Assembly: GCF_001263205.1 (NCBI RefSeq)
Contig: NZ_CP012333.1
Span: 8,909,501 to 8,973,500, forward strand
Source: Labilithrix luteola
Lineage (GTDB): Bacteria; Myxococcota_A; Polyangia; Polyangiales; Polyangiaceae
DNA length: 64,000 nucleotides
Direction of reading: 5' to 3'
Shown: positions 58,955 through 64,000 of the stretch, one piece after another
How the letters are laid out: each line of letters starts with the position of its first letter
How positions within the stretch are numbered: position 1 is the first letter of the stretch
The notes under the pieces: model-generated
Databases searched by the model: none
Told to the model about the DNA's origin: nothing
What the model saw: only the letters and a program-made list of their open reading frames with translations
Translations under genes and position numbers: made by a program

Positions 58955-60808
58955 CTAGAAAACAGGCCCGGTCGACGGCGCCTGCGAGGGCGGGGGTGAC
59001 GTCGGCGCAGGGGTCGGAGCCGGCGAGGGGGCCGGAGCCGGAGCCGGAGCCGGAGCGCCTTCCGGGGCCTTGGGCGCATTGCCACCCGCGACCGTGATCG
59101 GGATCCAGAGGGCCTTGACCTTGGCGGTCGCGCCATCGCGATCGTAGCCGGCGAGGCCGAAGAGCACGTTCCACCAGTGACCCGTGGGGCTCTGGCCGTA
59201 CGAGAAAACGGGCAGGAGGTGGAACTGCCAATCGAGTCCGCCCGACACGCGCTTCTGCCGGTAGAGCGTGTTCGCCGCGACCTGTGTGACCGAGTCGTCC
59301 GTCGTGTCGGCGAAACGCCAGTAGAGCGGGAAGCCGATCGTGGTGCGGCCCTTGGGGTTCGCGAAGTCCCAGAAAATCGGCGCGAGAACCGTGTGGGTCG
59401 AGTGGTCGCTCCGTCCGAGGTAGAGGAGCGGGTGGACGTCGACCTCCCAGCCCTTCTGATCGCGTTCGTACACGATCGACGGGAAGGCCCAGTACGTGCG
59501 CGAGACGTTGTAGTTCTCGAAGCGCGCGAAGAGGGGCGTGGCGAGCGCCGTGCCGGTCGGGCTGTGCGACCCGTAGTAGAACGGGAAGATGCCGAGCGCC
59601 TTGTAGCCGATGTCGATGTCCGTCTTGCGGTAGTAGAGCGGGACGATCGGACCGGCGACGGTGAGCGAGGTCGAGTTGTTGCGCGTCGTCGCGTGCGAGA
59701 ATAGCGGCGTGACGAGCGTATCGACCGTCGGCGTGACGCGGCGCAGGTAGAGCGGCGTCACGAAGAGCGACTGCGTGGGGCTCTTGCCGTAGTGAAAGAG
59801 CGGGAAGAGCGTGTAATGCGCTTCCTTCACGCCGCCCGTCTCGGGCTTGCCGTTGATCGAGAAGAAGAGCGGCGCGACGTCGAAGATCGTGCGCTTCGGG
59901 GTCGACTCCGAGATCACCGGACCGACGACGGTGAGCCGGCTCTCGTCGAGCTCGCGCGTGCGGTTGAAGAAGAGAAGCGGCGGGATGAGCGTGTACGTCT
60001 TGCGCGCGCCGTCTTGGTTGCCGTTGTCACCGGCGAAGACGAAGGGAGCTACGCCCCAGTCGACGTCACTGCCGGTGCGATCGCGGAAGTATGGACCCGC
60101 GAGCGTGAAGGCGCCCTTCTCGTTCCAATGGGACGTCGTGAGAAGAGGCAGCGAGTGGAAGTAGCCGCCGTCGGCCCGGCTGCCCTGGAAATAAAGGGGC
60201 GCGAGCCAGTTGTCGTTCTCCTTCGGCGCCTCGCGGTGCACGAAGGGACCGAGCACGAGCACGTGGTTCTGACGCTCGCGGACGCGCCAGGCGATCGGAA
60301 AGAGGATGTCCGCGTCGAGGTTCGGCGAGCGGCGCTGGTAGAAGAGCAGCGCGGCGAGCGACTCGCGGTCCGTCTTGTCGGTCGTGGCGCCCGTCTTCGG
60401 ATCGAGGCCGCGCGTGTGCTCGAGGTAGAGCGGCGGCAGGAGGCGCAGGCGGTAATCGCCGCGGCGCTCCTCGTAGAGGGGGAAGAACGAGCGGTGCAGC
60501 GCGCCTTCGGGAGACGGCGGGTGGCCATCGTAGTCGGTACCGATGCGGTCGGCGACGCCTTCGGGGATCGCGAGCGGATCGGCCGGCGCCTGCACGGTGG
60601 GTTCGCCGGTGGGCTGCGCCGAAGGGGAGGGGCCGCCCTGATCTTCGTCCTCACCGCCGGGCGCGCCGCCACGTTGCGGGCCGACCTGACGGCTACGCGT
60701 CGGCGAGCTCTGCGTCGGGCCCTGCTTGCCGGCCTGCGCCTCCGCCCGCCCGACCGTGCCGAGCACGCTCAGGAACGCGAGAAGCGAGGCGAGACGTGCG
60801 CGGTTCAC
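58955..60808 (-). CDS. Exported beta-strand repeat protein, possible outer-membrane barrel
   Basis: The protein has 617 residues and starts with GTG (overlaps the hisS stop). The signal peptide ends near GRAEAQA. After a low-complexity stretch to about 75, about 20 short units recur every 20-30 residues with the pattern TLFPLFHYGKSP / LFVTPLYLRR / LAPIFWDF / GFPLYWRF. Alternating Leu/Phe/Pro with Tyr and Trp on one face suggests amphipathic strands, possibly a large barrel. The C-terminus is an Ala-Pro run encoded by a tandem hexamer. The family is not recognised. The overlap with hisS suggests one transcript. Confidence 0.75.
   Translation of the reverse strand: MNRARLASLLAFLSVLGTVGRAEAQAGKQGPTQSSPTRSRQVGPQRGGAPGGEDEDQGGPSPSAQPTGEPTVQAPADPLAIPEGVADRIGTDYDGHPPSPEGALHRSFFPLYEERRGDYRLRLLPPLYLEHTRGLDPKTGATTDKTDRESLAALLFYQRRSPNLDADILFPIAWRVRERQNHVLVLGPFVHREAPKENDNWLAPLYFQGSRADGGYFHSLPLLTTSHWNEKGAFTLAGPYFRDRTGSDVDWGVAPFVFAGDNGNQDGARKTYTLIPPLLFFNRTRELDESRLTVVGPVISESTPKRTIFDVAPLFFSINGKPETGGVKEAHYTLFPLFHYGKSPTQSLFVTPLYLRRVTPTVDTLVTPLFSHATTRNNSTSLTVAGPIVPLYYRKTDIDIGYKALGIFPFYYGSHSPTGTALATPLFARFENYNVSRTYWAFPSIVYERDQKGWEVDVHPLLYLGRSDHSTHTVLAPIFWDFANPKGRTTIGFPLYWRFADTTDDSVTQVAANTLYRQKRVSGGLDWQFHLLPVFSYGQSPTGHWWNVLFGLAGYDRDGATAKVKALWIPITVAGGNAPKAPEGAPAPAPAPAPSPAPTPAPTSPPPSQAPSTGPVF
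59031..59054. repeat. Four GCCGGA hexamer repeats
   Basis: Four exact tandem copies of GCCGGA encode part of the Ala-Pro tail of the beta-repeat protein on the minus strand. Such a run can vary in copy number without breaking the frame. Confidence 0.8.
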
Positions 60809-62118
60809 GTGCCCTCCGTACGAGGAGGTGGCGTCGTCTGCAGCTGAGCAGCGACGCGCGACACGATGTCGGCGCGCGCCACCTTTTCCTGCGCCTGGGC
60901 GGCGAGGTCTTTCATCTCCACGATTCCTTCGGAGACTTCGCGATCGCCCAAAATGAGGGCGATGCGCGCGCCGAGTGCGTTGGCGCGACGTAGCTGCGCT
61001 TTGATGGTCGCCTTTCGCGTGTCCACCTCGCAGCGGATGCCGGCGCGACGGAGGTCGCGGCCGAGGACGAGCGCCGCGTCGAGGGCCGCGTCGCCGAGGG
61101 GCGCCACGAGGACGTCGACGACGCTCGCCGGCGCTTCGATGTCGCTCGCGATGAGGAGGCGTTCGAGGCCGGCGGCGAAGCCAATCGCCGGAACGGCGGG
61201 ACCACCGAGCTCGGCCACCATGCCGTCGTAACGGCCGCCACCGACGAGCGTGCTGCCGGCGCCGAGCTTGTCGTAGGCGCCTTTGATCTCGAAGAGCGTG
61301 CGCCCGTAGTAGTCGAGGCCACGGACGAGCTTCGTGTCGATCTGGTAGGGCGTGCCGAGCGCGTCGAGATGACGGCGGAGCTGATCCCAGTGCGCGCGAT
61401 CCTCGTCGGTGAGGAACTCGAGGAGGGTGGGCGCGCCGGCGACGGCTTCTTGGTCGCGCGGATCCTTCGAGTCGAGGATGCGCAGCGGGTTCGTCGTGAG
61501 ACGACGCTGCGAGTCCTCGCTCAGCGTGTCCTTCTTGGGCTCGAGGAGCTCACGAAGTGCCGTCTTGTAGCGCTCGCGCGTGTCGCCCGATCCGATCGAG
61601 TTGACGAAGACGTCGGGGCTGGCGATGCCGATGTCGCGCAGGAAGCCGACGAGTGCGTCGATCATCTCCGCGTCGCAACCAGGGCCCGGATCGCCGAAGC
61701 ACTCCGCGCCGACCTGGTTGAATTGGCGATAGCGACCGCGCTGGACGTTCTCCGCGCGGAACATCGGGCCGATGTAATACCAGCGCGAGATCGGCTCGCT
61801 GTTGTGGACCTTGTGCTCGACGTAAGCCCGAGCGGCACCGGCCGTCCCTTCGGGTCGGAGCGTGAGCTCGTCGCGGTGCCGAGAGAAGGAGTACATCTCC
61901 TTTTCCACGACGTCGGTCGCTTCACCGATCGTGCGCACGAACAGCGGCGTCGGCTCGACGTAGGGCGTGCGAACCTCGCGATAGCCGAGCCGTTCCATTG
62001 CTGAGCGGAAGGCCGCTTCGATACGATGCCAGCGACCGACCTCACCAGGAAGCACGTCGTTCATGCCTTTGACGGCACGAACCTGTTTCGGGGAGCCACC
62101 TTGGCGTGAGTCGGTCAC
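60805..62118 (-). CDS. hisS: Histidyl-tRNA synthetase
   Basis: The protein has 437 residues, class II. It starts GTG (MTDSRQGG), with the HisRS motif 1 region VRAVKGMNDVLPGE, motif 2 with RWYYIGPMFRAENVQ, and the His-specific LVRGLDYYGRTLFEIKG. Motif 3 GFAAGLERLLIA is complete. The anticodon-binding domain follows to the end (ALILGDREVSEGIVEMKD). The stop overlaps the start of the beta-repeat gene (GTGA), so the two are translationally coupled. Confidence 0.97.
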   Translation of the reverse strand: MTDSRQGGSPKQVRAVKGMNDVLPGEVGRWHRIEAAFRSAMERLGYREVRTPYVEPTPLFVRTIGEATDVVEKEMYSFSRHRDELTLRPEGTAGAARAYVEHKVHNSEPISRWYYIGPMFRAENVQRGRYRQFNQVGAECFGDPGPGCDAEMIDALVGFLRDIGIASPDVFVNSIGSGDTRERYKTALRELLEPKKDTLSEDSQRRLTTNPLRILDSKDPRDQEAVAGAPTLLEFLTDEDRAHWDQLRRHLDALGTPYQIDTKLVRGLDYYGRTLFEIKGAYDKLGAGSTLVGGGRYDGMVAELGGPAVPAIGFAAGLERLLIASDIEAPASVVDVLVAPLGDAALDAALVLGRDLRRAGIRCEVDTRKATIKAQLRRANALGARIALILGDREVSEGIVEMKDLAAQAQEKVARADIVSRVAAQLQTTPPPRTEGT

Positions 62119-62232
62119 GGGGCCTTATCACCTTGCCTGGCATGCGGGGTCAAGCAGAGGTTCTCGGCCGCAGGTCTCTTCTTTCATTGGCGTTTGCAGA
62201 ACGTGCCCCGGCTCGGCTATCTACGGTAACCC

Positions 62233-62724
62233 GTGGGGCAAGGGTCCTCATCGCGTCCGGACGATCCTGAGCGGGCTCCCAAGAAGCCTATGCGCGTTTG
62301 CGCGCTCGATCCGGGGGCCGTGCGCGTCGGCGTCGCCATCTCGGACGACCTTGGTGTGTACGCGCATCCCCGCGGCGCGCTCCAGGCGAAACCTCGACCG
62401 AAGCTGCTCGAGGCCCTGCGTGAACTCTGCGCAGCAGAGGAGGTGGGGCGGATCATCGTGGGCCTCCCGCTCGACATGCGTGGCACCGAGGGTGAAGCCG
62501 CGCGCCGGGTTCGCGATCTGGCGCAGGACATCGCCGACGCCACGAACCTCGACGTCGAGCTCTTCGATGAGCGCCTCACGACGGTCGAGGCGCAGCGCGC
62601 CCTGACGGCGAGCGGTGTCAAAGGAGCCGACGCCCGCGCCCGCATCGACGAGGCGGCGGCCGTCGCCATTCTCCAAGCCTGGCTCGATGCCCGCGCCGCC
62701 CGAAAAGCGCGGAGGAAACGGTGA
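62233..62724 (+). CDS. ruvX: Putative pre-16S rRNA nuclease / Holliday junction resolvase-like
   Basis: The protein has 163 residues from the GTG; an internal ATG at 62290 (MRVCALD) gives 144 and may be the true start. The YqgF fold shows ALDPGAVRVGVAISDD at the start, VGLPLDMRGTEGE, the DERLTT motif and the C-terminal acidic DEAAAVAILQAWLD. It belongs to the YqgF/RuvX family, now regarded mainly as the 16S rRNA 5'-end nuclease. The stop overlaps mltG by GTGA. Confidence 0.93.
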   Translation: MGQGSSSRPDDPERAPKKPMRVCALDPGAVRVGVAISDDLGVYAHPRGALQAKPRPKLLEALRELCAAEEVGRIIVGLPLDMRGTEGEAARRVRDLAQDIADATNLDVELFDERLTTVEAQRALTASGVKGADARARIDEAAAVAILQAWLDARAARKARRKR

Positions 62725-63965
62725 GCGGCGAGCCGAGCGAGCCGAAGCCGAAGTCGCGCTCGCGAGGTGGTGCTCGACCGAGCGATCGGGCCCGCACGGC
62801 AGGCGAGGGAAGGCCCTCGTCGAGTGGCGACCCCGACAAGGGGGAACGGCGCCGGCGCCGCCGGCGTGTGAAGCAAGACGCGGCACCGAGCACGTTCCGC
62901 AAGGTTCTCTCGGTCGTGGGCCTCGTCGTCGGCGCGATCGTCGCGGCGCTGGCGACCTACGTGCTCATGGTCTACCCGAGCGGCGGAGGCACGGGCGGCG
63001 GGCGCGAGGTCGAAATCACGTTCGAGCGCGACGAGTCGACCTCCTCGATCATCGGGAAGCTCGAGGCTGCAGGTCTCGTCCGCGGCCCCCGCCTCTTCGG
63101 CCTTTATGCGCGTCTCGTGGGCCTCAAGGCCGAGCCCGGTCCGCACCTTCTTTCGGACGACGCGAGCCCGCGCGATCTGGTCGAGCGCGTCGAGCGCCGT
63201 GGGCTCGCCTCGAAGGCCAAGGTTACGATCCCCGAAGGCTTCACGCGCTTCGACATCGCCAAGCGCCTGCAGAGCCTTCACGTCGCCTCGTCCGGCGCGT
63301 TTCTCGAGGCCAGCGCCAACCCCGCGCTCCTCCACGAGCTCGGAATCGAAGCCGACAGCGCCGAGGGCTATCTCTTTCCAGCAACCTACGAGCTTCCGCA
63401 CGACAGCGATCCGCGCGAAGTCGTCCGCCGCATGAAGGGCGAATTCGAAAAGCGCTTCACCGCGCTCGAGCAGAACCATCGCCTCGGACTTGCGTCGCTC
63501 GAAAGCTCGCTCGGCTGGAGCCGCCACCAGCTGCTCACGCTCGCCTCGATGGTCGAGAAGGAAGCGGCGGTCGACGACGAACGGCCCATCATCGCCAGCG
63601 TCTTCTTGAACCGCTTGCGCGACCCGAACTTCAAGCGTCGCGTCCTGCAATGTGATCCGACCGCGGGCTACGGCTGCTTGGTCCTGCGCGATCGCGTCCC
63701 GGGCTGCGCGGGCTACGCGGGCAAAATTACCCACGCGGTGAACGTCGATCCGCTCAACACGTACAGCACGTACGTCCACGAGGGCCTGCCCCCTGGACCG
63801 ATCGCGAATCCCGGCGTGAAGTCCCTCCAGGCTGTGCTTGCGCCGTCGACCACCAAGTATCTCTATTTCGTGGCGCGTGAGGGCCGCCGCCATGCGTTCA
63901 GCGAGACGCTGGACGACCACAACACCGCGGTGAAAGATCTCCGCGAGCGCGTGAACAGCCGGTAG
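62721..63965 (+). CDS. mltG: Endolytic murein transglycosylase
   Basis: The protein has 414 residues with a GTG start in the overlap with ruvX. A Lys/Arg-rich N-terminus (about 1-55) precedes a single membrane helix (about 62-84, VVGLVVGAIVAALATYVLMV) with the active domain in the periplasm. The YceG domain includes TIPEGFTRFDIAKRL, EGYLFPATYELP, catalytic Glu in LASMVEKEAAVDDERP, FLNRLRDP, and the NVDPLNTYSTYVHEGLPPGP ending. It cuts nascent glycan strands. The window ends 35 bp after its stop. Confidence 0.95.
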   Translation: MSGEPSEPKPKSRSRGGARPSDRARTAGEGRPSSSGDPDKGERRRRRRRVKQDAAPSTFRKVLSVVGLVVGAIVAALATYVLMVYPSGGGTGGGREVEITFERDESTSSIIGKLEAAGLVRGPRLFGLYARLVGLKAEPGPHLLSDDASPRDLVERVERRGLASKAKVTIPEGFTRFDIAKRLQSLHVASSGAFLEASANPALLHELGIEADSAEGYLFPATYELPHDSDPREVVRRMKGEFEKRFTALEQNHRLGLASLESSLGWSRHQLLTLASMVEKEAAVDDERPIIASVFLNRLRDPNFKRRVLQCDPTAGYGCLVLRDRVPGCAGYAGKITHAVNVDPLNTYSTYVHEGLPPGPIANPGVKSLQAVLAPSTTKYLYFVAREGRRHAFSETLDDHNTAVKDLRERVNSR

Positions 63966-64000
63966 GCGCAGCGTGTCGCACGGACCTTGCCTGGGCTTCG

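Overview
This 64 kb window is chromosomal DNA from a high-GC bacterium, most likely a member of the Myxococcota (Polyangiales or Sorangiineae type). The evidence is the strongly G/C-biased third codon position, eukaryote-like Ser/Thr kinases with PEGA or membrane-anchored tails, an MglA-type GTPase, a MopE-type metal-binding lipoprotein, and about a dozen lipoproteins with Ser/Gly/Asp-rich tethers. I see no tRNA or rRNA gene, insertion sequence, CRISPR array, integrase or phage gene. The organism assignment is inference from gene content.

Layout. 1-9 kb (minus strand): atpD-atpC, a parvulin-like protein, a PHA-system protein and a giant TPR protein. 9-13 kb: dnaG and rpoD, the core of the macromolecular-synthesis operon without rpsU, ending in a UUCG-capped hairpin. 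13-20 kb: surface lipoproteins, a secreted formylglycine-enzyme-like protein, and a flippase-like membrane protein on the minus strand. 20-24 kb: a nucleotide-sugar dehydrogenase and CpsB-type phosphatase pair, then an MglA-like GTPase with a long C-terminal extension. 24-27 kb: aldehyde dehydrogenase, glyoxalase I and a frameshifted small gene. 27-32 kb: a Ser/Thr kinase, a TPR membrane protein and two lipoproteins. 32-34.4 kb: a YheT-type hydrolase and a Nudix hydrolase.

34.5-44.7 kb holds the most unusual part, a tightly spaced run on the plus strand. It consists of (i) a membrane-anchored Ser/Thr kinase; (ii) a 999-residue fusion of a degenerate kinase-like domain, one membrane helix and a cytochrome c with five CXXCH motifs; (iii) a protein with two cyclic-nucleotide-binding-like domains, four [4Fe-4S] motifs and a His-bearing membrane domain, interrupted by a one-base frameshift in a G run; (iv) a single chain carrying four CXXCH hemes, a ferredoxin domain and an FAD/NAD(P)H oxidoreductase; and (v) after a 98-base gap, a secreted VWA protein. 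I infer a kinase- and nucleotide-controlled electron conduit between cytosolic NAD(P)H and periplasmic hemes. I do not recognise it as a described system.

45-64 kb is mostly housekeeping: an M1/M61-like metallopeptidase lipoprotein, a YprB-like nuclease, leuS-lptE, a DUF72 protein behind a candidate operator, an FKBP / parvulin / lnt envelope operon, a receiver-histidine kinase hybrid, a cysteine desulfurase, hisS with a large beta-rich repeat protein, ruvX and mltG.
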